Assembly (NCBI RefSeq): GCF_001424945.1
Contig: NZ_LMCW01000067.1
Span: 124,001 to 188,000 of the forward strand
DNA length: 64,000 bases
Direction of reading: 5' to 3'
From: Rhizobium sp. Root1203
Lineage (GTDB): Bacteria; Pseudomonadota; Alphaproteobacteria; Rhizobiales; Rhizobiaceae
Every line of letters begins with the position of its first letter. Position 1 is the stretch's first letter. Under the pieces are notes generated by a model, which saw only the letters and a program-made list of their open reading frames with translations, had not been told where the DNA came from and made no database searches. Below, piece by piece: positions 26,844 to 36,192 of the stretch. Position numbers and translations under genes: made by a program.

Positions 26844-29099
26844 ATGGGACAAGAGATTTTGCCGCCCTCGGGCGGAGACGATGACAGCATTTTGCCGGTC
26901 GACCTCAAGGCAGCGCTCGAGGAGCGATATCTTGCCTATGCGCTGTCGACCATCATGCACCGCGCCTTGCCTGACGTTCGTGATGGCCTGAAGCCCGTCC
27001 ACCGCCGCATCATCCATGCGATGAGCGAGATGGGAATTCGCTCGAATTCGTCCTTCAAGAAGTGCGCCCGCATCGTCGGCGACGTCATCGGTAAGTTCCA
27101 TCCGCATGGCGACCAATCGGTCTACGATGCGCTGGTCCGCCTCGCGCAGGATTTCTCGCAGCGCTATCCCGTTGTCGACGGGCAGGGCAACTTCGGCAAC
27201 ATCGACGGCGATAGTGCCGCCGCCTATCGATACACCGAAGCGCGGATGACGGAAGTGGCGTCGCTGCTCCTCGAGGGTATCGAGCAGGATGCCGTCGATT
27301 TCCGGCTGACCTACAACGAGGAAGATGAGGAACCGACTGTTCTGCCGGGCGCGTTCCCGAACCTCTTGGCAAACGGCTCCTCGGGCATTGCCGTCGGCAT
27401 GGCGACTTCGATCCCTTCGCACAATGCACATGAACTCTGCGACGCCGCATTGCACCTGATCAAGCATCCCGACGCGACCGTCGAGAAGCTTGTCGAGTTC
27501 ATTCCCGGTCCTGACTTTCCAACCGGCGGCATCATTATCGATGACCGCGAGAGCATCGTCGAGGCCTACAAGACCGGCCGCGGCGGCTTCCGTGTCCGTG
27601 CGAAGTGGCAGATCGAAGATCTGGGTCGCGGTGGCTATCAGATCATCGTCACCGAAATTCCGTTCCAGGTTCAGAAGTCACGGCTGATCGAAAAGATCGC
27701 CGAGCTGTTGATCGCACGCAAGTTGCCGCTGCTGGAAGACATCCGCGATGAGTCGGCGGAAGACGTCCGCGTTGTGCTGGTTCCCAAAAACCGCACGGTC
27801 GATCCGACGATCCTGATGGAATCGATGTTCAAGCTGACGGAGCTCGAAAGCCGCTTCCCGTTGAACATGAACGTGCTCTCCATGGGCCGCATTCCGCGCG
27901 TCATGGCGCTGAACGAAGTCCTCAAGGAATGGCTGGATCACCGCCGCGAGGTGCTTCAGCGACGCTCGCGCTTCCGCCTTGCGGCGATCGACCGGCGCCT
28001 CGAAATCCTCGGCGGCTTGCTCATTGCCTACCTCAACATCGATGAGGTGATCCGGATCATTCGCGAGGAGGATGAGCCGAAGCCCGTGATGGTCGCCCGC
28101 TGGGGGCTGACCGACAATCAGGTGGAAGCGATCCTGAACATGCGGCTGCGCTCGTTGCGCAAGCTGGAAGAGTTCGAGATCCGCACCGAGTTCGACGCGC
28201 TGACCAACGAGAAGGGCGAGATCGAAGCTCTCCTCGCGTCCGAGGAAAAGCAGTGGCAGACGGTCGCCTGGGAAATAGGCGAAGTGAAGAAGAAGTTTGC
28301 GAAGGCAACCGAGCTCGGCCGCCGGCGCACCCAGTTTGCCGAGGCCCCGGACGCCGACGAAGAGGCGATCCAGCAGGCGATGATCGAGAAGGAGCCGATC
28401 ACCATCGTCGTCTCTGAAAAGGGATGGATCCGCGCACTTAAGGGACACATCTCCGACACAGCGACCCTTACCTTCAAGGAGGGCGACGGACTGAGGATCG
28501 CCTTCCCGGCGCAGACGACTGACAAGATCCTGATCGTCACGACGGGCGGCAAGGCGTTTACGCTCGGTGGCGACAAGCTTCCGGGTGGCCGTGGCCATGG
28601 CGAACCGCTGCGCATCATGATCGACATGGACAACGACCAGGACGTCCTGACCGCCTTTGTCCACGATCCCCAGCGCAAGCAGATGATCGTCTCGACGGGC
28701 GGCAACGGCTTCGTCGTGGTCGAAGCCGACATGGTTGCCAACACCCGAAAGGGCAAGCAGATCATGAACGTGTCGATGCCCGACGAAACAAAGCTCATCG
28801 TTCCGGTCAGCGGCGATCATGTCGCGGTTGTCGGCGAAAATCGCAAGCTGCTTGTATTTCCCCTCGATCAGGTGCCGGAGATGTCGAGGGGCAAGGGTGT
28901 GCGGCTGCAGCGATACAAGGATGGCGGCATATCGGATGTACGCTGCTTTGCGATCGCCGATGGGCTCGTCTGGGAAGACAGCGCCGGCCGCACCTTCACG
29001 AAGAGCAAGGATGAGCTCGCCGAATGGCTGGCTGATCGCGCCTCTGCCGGTCGCTCCGTTCCGAAAGGCTTCCCTCGCAGCGGCAAGTTTGCCGGCTGA
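26844..29099 (+). CDS. parC: DNA topoisomerase IV subunit A
   Basis: Catalytic subunit of the decatenating type IIA topoisomerase, 751 residues. The active-site Tyr is Tyr130 (YRYTEARMT). The winged-helix part contains KFHPHGDQSVYDALVRLAQ, where Gln91 and Asp95 occupy the two quinolone-resistance positions (Ser80 and Glu84 of the E. coli protein). The C-terminal part is a shortened beta-pinwheel (from about 500), which with the length of 751 favours ParC over GyrA. It is monocistronic or co-transcribed with the small SRPBCC gene. Confidence 0.95.
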   Translation: MGQEILPPSGGDDDSILPVDLKAALEERYLAYALSTIMHRALPDVRDGLKPVHRRIIHAMSEMGIRSNSSFKKCARIVGDVIGKFHPHGDQSVYDALVRLAQDFSQRYPVVDGQGNFGNIDGDSAAAYRYTEARMTEVASLLLEGIEQDAVDFRLTYNEEDEEPTVLPGAFPNLLANGSSGIAVGMATSIPSHNAHELCDAALHLIKHPDATVEKLVEFIPGPDFPTGGIIIDDRESIVEAYKTGRGGFRVRAKWQIEDLGRGGYQIIVTEIPFQVQKSRLIEKIAELLIARKLPLLEDIRDESAEDVRVVLVPKNRTVDPTILMESMFKLTELESRFPLNMNVLSMGRIPRVMALNEVLKEWLDHRREVLQRRSRFRLAAIDRRLEILGGLLIAYLNIDEVIRIIREEDEPKPVMVARWGLTDNQVEAILNMRLRSLRKLEEFEIRTEFDALTNEKGEIEALLASEEKQWQTVAWEIGEVKKKFAKATELGRRRTQFAEAPDADEEAIQQAMIEKEPITIVVSEKGWIRALKGHISDTATLTFKEGDGLRIAFPAQTTDKILIVTTGGKAFTLGGDKLPGGRGHGEPLRIMIDMDNDQDVLTAFVHDPQRKQMIVSTGGNGFVVVEADMVANTRKGKQIMNVSMPDETKLIVPVSGDHVAVVGENRKLLVFPLDQVPEMSRGKGVRLQRYKDGGISDVRCFAIADGLVWEDSAGRTFTKSKDELAEWLADRASAGRSVPKGFPRSGKFAG

Positions 29100-29248
29100 A
29101 ATATATCAGCGCTCCGCTCTTGGCGAGCGGGGCAATTCCTCTAAGTTTGTCCTGTAATCACAACATGGACAACATCATTCCGCGGGCGGTCGGAATGATC
29201 GTATGTGCGGCTGGCAAAGCCGGCACGTCCGATCACGGAGGAATGTTG

Positions 29249-29758
29249 ATGGGTGCCTGCAATACCATTACGTTGACAGTATCGCATACTTACACAGCGT
29301 CGCCCTCTGCAGTTTATGACGCGTGGCTTAATCCTGAGATCGCCAAGCGGTTCCTCTTCGCGACAGATGATGGCCGGGTTATCCGCGCCGATATCGAGCC
29401 GCGCGTCGGCGGTCATTTTCTCGTCATCGACCGGCGGCCCACCGGTGATGCGGTTCACTACGGCGTATTTCTGGAGTTGCGCCGGCCGCGGCGGATGGTT
29501 TTCTGCTTCTCCGTGGCGGAGCACGATCACAATGCCGATCGTATCCAGATCGAAATCGAACCGCTGGCAGAAGGAACGCGGCTGACGCTCTCACACGAAA
29601 TGTGCGCTGAGTGGGCGCAATTCGAGGAGCAGACCCGCCAGGGCTGGGTTCACGTGATGCACGGTCTTGAACGCGAGTTGGACGCGATGCGGATGGTCAA
29701 TGTGCAAGAGCTTGTTGCGCAGGCTTCCGCCGCACCATCCAAAGCGAGTGCGCCATAA
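29249..29758 (+). CDS. SRPBCC/AHSA1-domain protein
   Basis: 169 residues of the START-like SRPBCC fold, related to the C-terminal domain of the Hsp90 activator Aha1: VSHTYTASPSAVYDAWLNPE, then IEPRVGGHFLV and RLTLSHEMCAEW, ending with a long helix (GWVHVMHGLERELDAM). It likely binds a hydrophobic ligand; the ligand is unknown. The ATG at 29249 is chosen because GGAGG ends seven bases before it; an ATG at 29243 is too close. Its last 62 bases overlap the end of the convergent EamA gene. Confidence 0.8.
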   Translation: MGACNTITLTVSHTYTASPSAVYDAWLNPEIAKRFLFATDDGRVIRADIEPRVGGHFLVIDRRPTGDAVHYGVFLELRRPRRMVFCFSVAEHDHNADRIQIEIEPLAEGTRLTLSHEMCAEWAQFEEQTRQGWVHVMHGLERELDAMRMVNVQELVAQASAAPSKASAP

Positions 29759-30584
29759 TCGCGCATACGAGAATAGCGCCGCCGATCAGCGTCATCGTCG
29801 GTGGCATCTCCGCGAAGATCATCCACATCCATATCGGCGCCAGAATTGTTTCGAGCAGGTAGAACATTCCTACTTCAGGGGCAGACAGGTAGCGCGGCCC
29901 GGTGGCGAGGCACCAGAATGCCACGGGCATCAGGATCGCGCCGTTGAAGACGATCCAGGCAGGGTTCTCGATCGAAAGGCCGGTCGGCATGACGATTGCG
30001 AAACCGAGAGCCGCAGGAATGGCGGCGGCCAGCAGCGGCACGAAGCCCATATCCTTCCGCGACGCACGACCGATGGTGATGGCCGAAGCAAGGATAAAGG
30101 CGCTGAGCAGCGCCATCGCATCGCCGAACACATGACCGCCGGCCAATCCGTCGTAAACGATCAGACTGACACCGAAAACCATGACCATCATGGTCGCTAT
30201 GGTGGCGATAGCCGGCCGCTCCTTCAGGAATACCCATGACAGGAGGGCGCCGAACATCGGATTGAACGCGACGATGAACACGACATTTGCCGTCGCCGTG
30301 TGAAAGACCGCCAGCAGAAACGTCAACGTTGAAAGCCCGTAGAGCAACCCCGCGGCAATGCCATGGCGACCGGGCACCAGGACGGGCCAAGCTCCTCGTC
30401 CATAGCGTATCGCGCAAACGACGAGCAGCGTCACGACAACGGTTGTGATGCTGCGTGTGCCGAGGATTGACCACATGTCACCATGTGCGAGGCGGACGAG
30501 GGGGATGTCCATGGAGAGCGCAAGGCCGCCGATCGCCGTCAGCAGCAGGCCCTTCCGATGGTCGGAAAGAGCGGGGAGGGACAT
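29697..30584 (-). CDS. EamA/DMT-superfamily transporter
   Basis: Inner-membrane protein of 295 residues with ten predicted helices in two EamA repeats (about 10-140 and 155-285). The cytosolic substrate or exported metabolite is unknown. The start codon follows the bpt stop with no gap (TAAATG), so the two genes are co-translated. Its C terminus overlaps the SRPBCC gene on the other strand by 62 bases. Confidence 0.88.
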   Translation of the reverse strand: MSLPALSDHRKGLLLTAIGGLALSMDIPLVRLAHGDMWSILGTRSITTVVVTLLVVCAIRYGRGAWPVLVPGRHGIAAGLLYGLSTLTFLLAVFHTATANVVFIVAFNPMFGALLSWVFLKERPAIATIATMMVMVFGVSLIVYDGLAGGHVFGDAMALLSAFILASAITIGRASRKDMGFVPLLAAAIPAALGFAIVMPTGLSIENPAWIVFNGAILMPVAFWCLATGPRYLSAPEVGMFYLLETILAPIWMWMIFAEMPPTMTLIGGAILVCAIMAHSLWMVRRKPAQQALAH

Positions 30585-31361
30585 TTAGTCGTGGGTACTT
30601 TCGGGCAGACTGGAGGGATCGAAACGCTCCCAGCCACGCGGCGTCAGATGCTCCTGCGGCTGGAAGCGTGTCTTGTAGTCCATTTTCCGCGAGCCTTGAA
30701 CCCAATAGCCGAGATATACGTGCGGCAGGCCGAGCGCCTTGGCGCGCCGGATGTGGTCCAGGATCATGAAGGTGCCGAGCGAGCGCCGTTCGAGCTCAGG
30801 ATTGAAATAGGAATAGACCATTGAGAGGCCGTCACTCATGGTGTCGGTGAGCGCAGCCGCAACCAGTTCCCCGCTCGGCCGGGACTCGAGGCCGGAACCT
30901 TCCTCGCGACGCCGGTATTCTATGATCTTGGTATTGACGTGGGTGTCCTCGACCATGATCGCGTAGTCGAGCACCGTCATGTCCGACATGCCGCCTTGCT
31001 GATGCCGGTAGTCCAGGTAGCGGCGAAACAGCGAATACTGTTCGCTGGAGGGCTGGGCCGGAAACTCCGTCGCGATGATATCGGCATTGGATGCCAGCAC
31101 TCGCTTCATCGATTTCGTCGGCTCGAACTCCTGCGCGAGGATGCGAACGGAAATGCAGGCACGACAGGCTTCGCAGGCCGGCCGGTAGACAATATTCTGC
31201 GAACGACGGAAGCCACCCTGCGTCAGGATGTCATTCATTTCGGCCGCGCGCGGGCCAACGAGATGCGTGAAGACTTTGCGTTCCATCTCGTGGGCCAGAT
31301 AGGGGCAGGCAGCCGGAGCCGTCAGATAAAACTGCGGTGATGGCGTTGTCTGCGTGTTCAT
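30585..31361 (-). CDS. bpt: aspartate/glutamate leucyltransferase (Bpt/ATE family)
   Basis: Transfers an amino acid, in bacteria usually Leu, from tRNA to N-terminal Asp or Glu and so makes an N-end-rule degradation signal. 258 residues from the ATG at 31361. The N-terminal part has CPYLAHEMERKVFTHL and the Cys cluster YRPACEACRACISVR. The GNAT-like C-terminal half includes SMVYSYFNPELERRSLGTF and YLGYWVQGSRKMDYK. It is followed directly by the EamA gene. Confidence 0.93.
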   Translation of the reverse strand: MNTQTTPSPQFYLTAPAACPYLAHEMERKVFTHLVGPRAAEMNDILTQGGFRRSQNIVYRPACEACRACISVRILAQEFEPTKSMKRVLASNADIIATEFPAQPSSEQYSLFRRYLDYRHQQGGMSDMTVLDYAIMVEDTHVNTKIIEYRRREEGSGLESRPSGELVAAALTDTMSDGLSMVYSYFNPELERRSLGTFMILDHIRRAKALGLPHVYLGYWVQGSRKMDYKTRFQPQEHLTPRGWERFDPSSLPESTHD

Positions 31362-31540
31362 CTGCTGCAGAGATTTCCCTTGGTTCGATGCATATAAGAA
31401 CAGCATGACTTAAGAAAAGAAAACGTCAACAGCGCGGCGGATGTCCGCGCCTGTTGAACAGCTATACTTTTGGATATGGGCCACGGCTTTCTCCGGCAAA
31501 GGCCGGAGAAGCAACATATTTCAGCGCGTTGCGAGGATCG

Positions 31541-31999
31541 TCAGGCTGTACGGACCGTGACGGTGCCGACGAGAAAATCGTGAAGGAGGCGGCTGCGCTC
31601 GGTGAACAGTCCGACAAGCAGAATCAGCGGGGTCAGAACCGAGTTCAGGATCCAGAACAGGGCGAGATGTACGATCGCAAGCAGGAAATCCATGCGTTGC
31701 CCATCGACGCGCGCGATCGCGATACCCATGGCTCGCATTCCGAGCGAAGCCTGGCTGGAACTACCCACCGTGAACCCGAAATAAAGGCCGGCGACGATTA
31801 CGAAGAGTGCAGGGTAAAGGAAGAAACCGAGCCCCAGCGTGACGATCGACAAAAAGAACAGCACGACGGCCGCCGGGATGCAGAGCAGCAGAATGATGAC
31901 GTAGTCGAGAACGAACGCAAAGACGCGACGGCTCAGCGTGCCGCTATAGGCGCGCCAGTCGTCCGGGGCGGCATAGAGCGGGTTCGGGTTGAGCGTCAT
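31541..31999 (-). CDS. RDD-family membrane protein
   Basis: 152 residues. The RDD signature appears as SRRVFAFVLDYVIIL (about 23-37), followed by a second helix and a third around 110-130, with QASLGMRAMGIAIAR between. Some family members are ion antiporters; no function can be assigned here. Between hemB (77 bases upstream) and bpt (179 bases downstream), all leftward. Confidence 0.88.
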   Translation of the reverse strand: MTLNPNPLYAAPDDWRAYSGTLSRRVFAFVLDYVIILLLCIPAAVVLFFLSIVTLGLGFFLYPALFVIVAGLYFGFTVGSSSQASLGMRAMGIAIARVDGQRMDFLLAIVHLALFWILNSVLTPLILLVGLFTERSRLLHDFLVGTVTVRTA

Positions 32000-32076
32000 A
32001 TTTGCGGTCTCCTTTCGAGAAGCGATGCCGCAAATATGGTATCGCTGCTCTTAAATACAATATTGCCGGGCAACGA

Positions 32077-33090
32077 TCAGCGTTTCGCCAGCAATCTGGC
32101 AACCTCGACAGCGAAATAAGTCAGAACGCCGTCGCATCCGGCGCGCTTGAACGCCAGCAGCGTTTCCAGCATGGCCCGTTCGCCGTCAATCCAGCCGTTC
32201 ATTGCGGCTGCCTTGATCTGCGAATATTCGCCCGAAACCTGGTAGGCGAAGGTCGGCAACCCGAATGCTTCCTTCATGCGCCAGCAGATGTCGATATAGG
32301 GCAGGCCGGGCTTGACCATGAGCATGTCGGCGCCTTCCTCGACGTCGAGCGCCGCATCCCTGATCGCTTCGGTGCCGTTGGCCGGATCTATATAGTAGGT
32401 CTTCTTGTCGCCCTTCAGCAGGCCCCCGGTGGAGATCGCTTCCCGATACGGCCCATAGAACGCCGAAGCGAACTTGGTGGCGTAGCTCATGATGCCGACA
32501 TCCTGATGGCCAGCGGCGTCCAGCGCCCGGCGGATTGCACCGATCCGACCATCCATCATTTCGGAGGGGGCAATGATATCGGAGCCTGCATCGGCCTGAA
32601 TGACTGCCGCTCGACAGACCTGTTCGACGGTTTCGTCGTTGACGATCGTGCCGTTCCTCAAAATGCCGTCGTGACCGTGACTGGTGAACGGATCAAGCGC
32701 CACATCCGTGATGATGCCGATATCGGGGACTGCCCTCTTGATGGCGGCCGTCGCCTGATTGATCAGATTGTTTGCCTCAAGACTATTGGAGCCGGTTTCG
32801 TCGCGCAGCGCCATTTCGATATTCGGAAAGGTCGCGATCGCCGGGATGCCGAGATCGGCGGCCTCTTTTGTGGCCTCGACCAGCATGTCGACGCTCATGC
32901 GGTTGACGCCCGGCATGGCCGCGATAGGTTCGACGATACCGGAACCCGGCACGACGAAGACCGGCCAGATGAGATCGTCCACCGTCACACGGTTTTCCTG
33001 TACCAGCCGGCGGGTCCATTCGGCTTTGCGGTTGCGGCGCATGCGGCGGTGGCCGGTGATTTCATCCACGAGGTGCGTCTTGTCCTGCAT
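32077..33090 (-). CDS. hemB: delta-aminolevulinic acid dehydratase
   Basis: Porphobilinogen synthase: condenses two aminolevulinate molecules in haem synthesis. 337 residues from the ATG at 33090. The Schiff-base lysines lie in MSYATKFASAFYGPYR and MVKPGLPYID. The metal loop reads ALDPFTSHGHDG without the Cys triplet of zinc enzymes, so it should be the Mg-dependent type common in rhizobia. Divergent from the DUF6163 gene. Confidence 0.97.
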   Translation of the reverse strand: MQDKTHLVDEITGHRRMRRNRKAEWTRRLVQENRVTVDDLIWPVFVVPGSGIVEPIAAMPGVNRMSVDMLVEATKEAADLGIPAIATFPNIEMALRDETGSNSLEANNLINQATAAIKRAVPDIGIITDVALDPFTSHGHDGILRNGTIVNDETVEQVCRAAVIQADAGSDIIAPSEMMDGRIGAIRRALDAAGHQDVGIMSYATKFASAFYGPYREAISTGGLLKGDKKTYYIDPANGTEAIRDAALDVEEGADMLMVKPGLPYIDICWRMKEAFGLPTFAYQVSGEYSQIKAAAMNGWIDGERAMLETLLAFKRAGCDGVLTYFAVEVARLLAKR

Positions 33091-33224
33091 GATCGTTCTA
33101 GCTTTCGGTCGGTCCAATTGTCGGTGTGCTCATTATCATGCTGCCCGCAAAATCGAAACCGGACGATTGGCCGCAATGGACGAACCGCTGGCGAAGACGC
33201 ACCCGCAACCCTATTGTCTGAAGC

Positions 33225-33662
33225 ATGGACGCTGATTCTCCGACGATACCGAAAAGCACGCTGGCAAGCGTTCTCTTTATCCTTTTCCTGCGGCTGGTTG
33301 CGGTCTCCTGCTTCTGGTTCGGGCTGCAGTATTGGGCGATGCTCGTCGGCTATTCGCTGGTCGGCGCTGGCCGCTTCGATCTTCTGAGCCTGCCGTGGAA
33401 GGTGGCAAGCACATGCCTGGCTGTCGTCTTTCCTGTCGCGGCCCTCGGTCTATGGCTGATCGTGTCTTGGGGGCCGGTGATCTGGGTGCTCGCGGCTGGC
33501 GGCCAGATCATCATGTACGGCCTCCTGCCGGAGACTTTCGGCGCCAACCGTCTGATCATCCTGCTGCACATTCTTGTCGCTGTTTTATATTGCATATTTC
33601 GCGTTATCCTCTGGCAGGAGAAACGCAGGCGCCGGCAGCAGGTAAGCGTTGATTTACCCTGA
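33225..33662 (+). CDS. DUF6163-like four-helix membrane protein
   Basis: 145 residues with four hydrophobic helices (about 13-35, 60-80, 83-100, 108-128) and a basic tail (QEKRRRRQQ). It resembles the rhizobial DUF6163 proteins encoded just before ldtR. Function unknown; the position beside an L,D-transpeptidase regulator hints at an envelope role (inference). Confidence 0.8.
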   Translation: MDADSPTIPKSTLASVLFILFLRLVAVSCFWFGLQYWAMLVGYSLVGAGRFDLLSLPWKVASTCLAVVFPVAALGLWLIVSWGPVIWVLAAGGQIIMYGLLPETFGANRLIILLHILVAVLYCIFRVILWQEKRRRRQQVSVDLP

Positions 33663-33792
33663 TACAACGATGGGTTTTCGGTAAGGCACTGTTAAGCCTG
33701 CAGTTTAAGTAGAATTTTATTTGTATTCGATAGGGTCTGTCTCAAGGCGGGAAGAAAACCAACACCGCCAAACAAACAGTGAGGCAGTCATC

Positions 33793-34308
33793 ATGAACAC
33801 GAAAATCAAGCCGCAGGCGGTATCGAACTTCCGTGACCAGCAGGAGCAGGGCATCCGTGACCTTTACATGGAATCCCTTCATCTTGTTGAACGTCTTCAC
33901 CGCCGTCTCCTCGACGTCATCAAGGACGAGTTCGACCGTCAGGGTCGCAGCGACGTCAACGCCGTGCAGGCTCTCCTACTTTTCAACATCGGCAACTCGG
34001 AGCTGACCGCCGGCGAACTTCGCTCACGCGGTTACTACCTGGGCTCGAATGTGTCCTACAACGTCAAGAAGCTCGTCGACCTCGGCTTCATCAACCATCA
34101 GCGCTCGCGCATCGACCGTCGTTCGGTCCGCATCAGCCTGACCGAAACCGGCCAGGACATCGCTGAGACCGTCGGCAAGCTCTATGAGCGTCACATCGGC
34201 TCGATCGACAAGGTCGGCGGCATCGGCACGGACGAATTCACGCAGATGAACAAGCTGCTGACCCGTCTCGACCGCTTCTGGAACGATCAGATCCTGTACC
34301 GTCTCTAA
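33793..34308 (+). CDS. ldtR: MarR-family regulator LdtR
   Basis: Winged-helix regulator of 171 residues from the ATG at 33793 (start MNTKIKPQAVSNFRDQQ; upstream codons are not conserved-looking). The recognition region is AVQALLLFNIGNSELTAGELRS with YYLGSNVSYNVKKLVDLGFI and the wing RIDRRSVRISLT. In Liberibacter and Sinorhizobium the homologue controls the adjacent L,D-transpeptidase gene and osmotic and cell-wall stress genes. The same gene pair is present here. Confidence 0.93.
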   Translation: MNTKIKPQAVSNFRDQQEQGIRDLYMESLHLVERLHRRLLDVIKDEFDRQGRSDVNAVQALLLFNIGNSELTAGELRSRGYYLGSNVSYNVKKLVDLGFINHQRSRIDRRSVRISLTETGQDIAETVGKLYERHIGSIDKVGGIGTDEFTQMNKLLTRLDRFWNDQILYRL

Positions 34309-34334
34309 GGAATACGACCCCTCCAAGGTCAAAG

Positions 34335-34367
34335 AAAACCGGATGCGTTCCCTGCGCGTCCGGTTTT
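34335..34367 (+). terminator. terminator-like hairpin after ldtR; gap to ldtP
   Basis: A 9-bp stem, AAAACCGGA with TCCGGTTTT around a 15-nt loop that can pair further, starts 26 bases after ldtR. The 418-base gap 34309-34726 to ldtP holds no convincing gene. It presumably contains the ldtP promoter and LdtR sites, which I cannot pinpoint. Confidence 0.7.
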
Positions 34368-34726
34368 GCCGTCGGGGTTCCGCGTGTCATCTCTGCAACG
34401 CATGGCAGGCAACCGCAATCTGCTGTTTTCAAGCCGTTTTTTAGCCGCTATTAACCCGCACGGTTGGTGCAACGCTGCCCGCTATCGACGGTTGAGTTCT
34501 GCACTTGCGACACGAATTGGCCATATTAGCATGTCAGCGGAAATGCACGGCAACTGGGGCTTCCCAAATCAGAGGTCCGAGAACCTCGCGCTTCCCGCTC
34601 GCAATCGTGTGATCGCCGGCAGCGGAATTTTGTGACGTGCCGGCAACGGGTGATAGGGATCTGCGTTCTCGCAGGGATAGAGCAAATGCCGCCGGTCTCT
34701 CAAGCAGCGGCAATATAGTGGTTGGG

Positions 34727-36034
34727 ATGATGTCGAAAAAAAACGGAACTGAAGTTCTCTCTCGCCGGGCGTTTCTAGCCTCAGCGGCAATGATCGGTGC
34801 GGGAGCTGTTGCAGCACCTGCCTTGGCGCAGACAGCGATCGATTCGTTGATCAATGCGCCGGAGCGCGGCGATTGGGACGATCAGTTCGACGCGAAGGCT
34901 GCTTCCAGAACGGCGACTGCCATCGTTTCCAACACGCCGATCCTCGGACCGCAGTCGGTCGGCAGCATTCAGCAGGCCATTTCCCAATATCAGCAGATTG
35001 CTTCAGCCGGCGGCTGGCCTCAGGTCAATCCGGGCGAGCAGCGTCTTCAGATCGGCGTCACCGACCAGTCCGTACAGGCTCTTCGGCAGCGCCTTGCCAT
35101 CACGGGCGACCTGCCGCGTGAAGCTGGCATGTCCTCGGCGTTCGACTCATATGTCGATGGTGCCGTGAAGCGCTTCCAGGCTCGCCACGGTCTTCCGGCC
35201 GATGGCGTTATCGGCGAGTTCACGCTGAAGGCGATGAACATTCCGGCTGACGTGCGCCTTCAGCAGCTGAACACCAATTTCATCCGGCTACAGACCTTCC
35301 CGGCCGAGCTCGGTCGCCGCCACGTCATGGTCAACATTCCGGCTGCCTATGTCGAGGCCGTCGAAGACGGCAGCGTGGCGACGCGCCATGCGGCGGTCGT
35401 TGGTCGTCTCAGCCGCCCCACGCATCTCGTCAACTCGAAGATCTACGAGGTTATCCTCAATCCTTACTGGACCGCGCCGCGCTCGATCGTCGAGAAGGAC
35501 ATCGTGCCGCTGATGCGCAAGGACCCGACCTATCTGGAGAGGAACGCCATTCGCCTTCTCGACGGCAAGGGCAACGAGGTTGCCCCGGAAACGATCGACT
35601 GGAACGCCGAGAAGGCTCCCAACCTGATGTTCCGGCAGGACCCGGGCAAGATCAACGCCATGGCGTCGACGAAGATCAATTTCTACAACAAGAACGGCGA
35701 GTACATGCACGACACGCCGCAGCAGGGCCTTTTCAACAAGCTGATGCGCTTCGAATCGTCGGGGTGTGTCCGCGTTCAGAACGTCCGCGATCTGACGAAC
35801 TGGTTGCTGCGCGACACTCCACCCTGGTCGCGCCAGCAGATGGAGCAGGTCATCACCACCCGCGTCAACACGCCGATCAAACTTGCTGAGGAAGTTCCGG
35901 TTTACTTCGTCTATATCTCTGCCTGGGGCATGCCTGACGGCGTGGTGCAGTTTCGCGACGACATCTACCAGATGGACGGCAACGCCGAGCTGGCGCTCGA
36001 TACGACCGCTGGCACGGAACAGCCGGTTCAGTAA
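34727..36034 (+). CDS. ldtP: secreted L,D-transpeptidase LdtP (YkuD)
   Basis: Peptidoglycan cross-linking enzyme making 3-3 links or lipoprotein links in the periplasm. 435 residues from the ATG at 34727 (another ATG follows at once). The N terminus has a twin-arginine-like signal (SRRAFLASAAMIG) cleaved after ALAQ. A peptidoglycan-binding domain lies at about 125-165 (VKRFQARHGLPADGVIGEFT). The YkuD active site is intact: HDTPQQGLFN, then ESSGCVRVQN with the nucleophilic Cys. Regulated by the neighbouring LdtR in relatives. Confidence 0.93.
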   Translation: MMSKKNGTEVLSRRAFLASAAMIGAGAVAAPALAQTAIDSLINAPERGDWDDQFDAKAASRTATAIVSNTPILGPQSVGSIQQAISQYQQIASAGGWPQVNPGEQRLQIGVTDQSVQALRQRLAITGDLPREAGMSSAFDSYVDGAVKRFQARHGLPADGVIGEFTLKAMNIPADVRLQQLNTNFIRLQTFPAELGRRHVMVNIPAAYVEAVEDGSVATRHAAVVGRLSRPTHLVNSKIYEVILNPYWTAPRSIVEKDIVPLMRKDPTYLERNAIRLLDGKGNEVAPETIDWNAEKAPNLMFRQDPGKINAMASTKINFYNKNGEYMHDTPQQGLFNKLMRFESSGCVRVQNVRDLTNWLLRDTPPWSRQQMEQVITTRVNTPIKLAEEVPVYFVYISAWGMPDGVVQFRDDIYQMDGNAELALDTTAGTEQPVQ

Positions 36035-36070
36035 GGCCAAGGCAAACTGCTCAGCGATTTGTATTCGAAG

Positions 36071-36096
36071 CCGCGCCTTTCCGGGCGCGGTTTTTT
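36071..36096 (+). terminator. terminator after ldtP
   Basis: Stem CCGCGCC with GGCGCGG, 6-nt loop, then six T. It lies 36 bases after the ldtP stop and insulates it from glyA. Confidence 0.9.
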
Positions 36097-36192
36097 GTTG
36101 CGCGTAGATTGCCTAGCAAATGTCGTTCTTCGTATTGCTCTCGGCAAGGCGGAAGGCTAAAGCTTCGCGCATTCAAGTTGAGGAGCCCGCCC

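Noticed and set aside
36097..36192. Glycine riboswitch before glyA
   Set aside because: No tandem glycine aptamer features in the 96-base gap.
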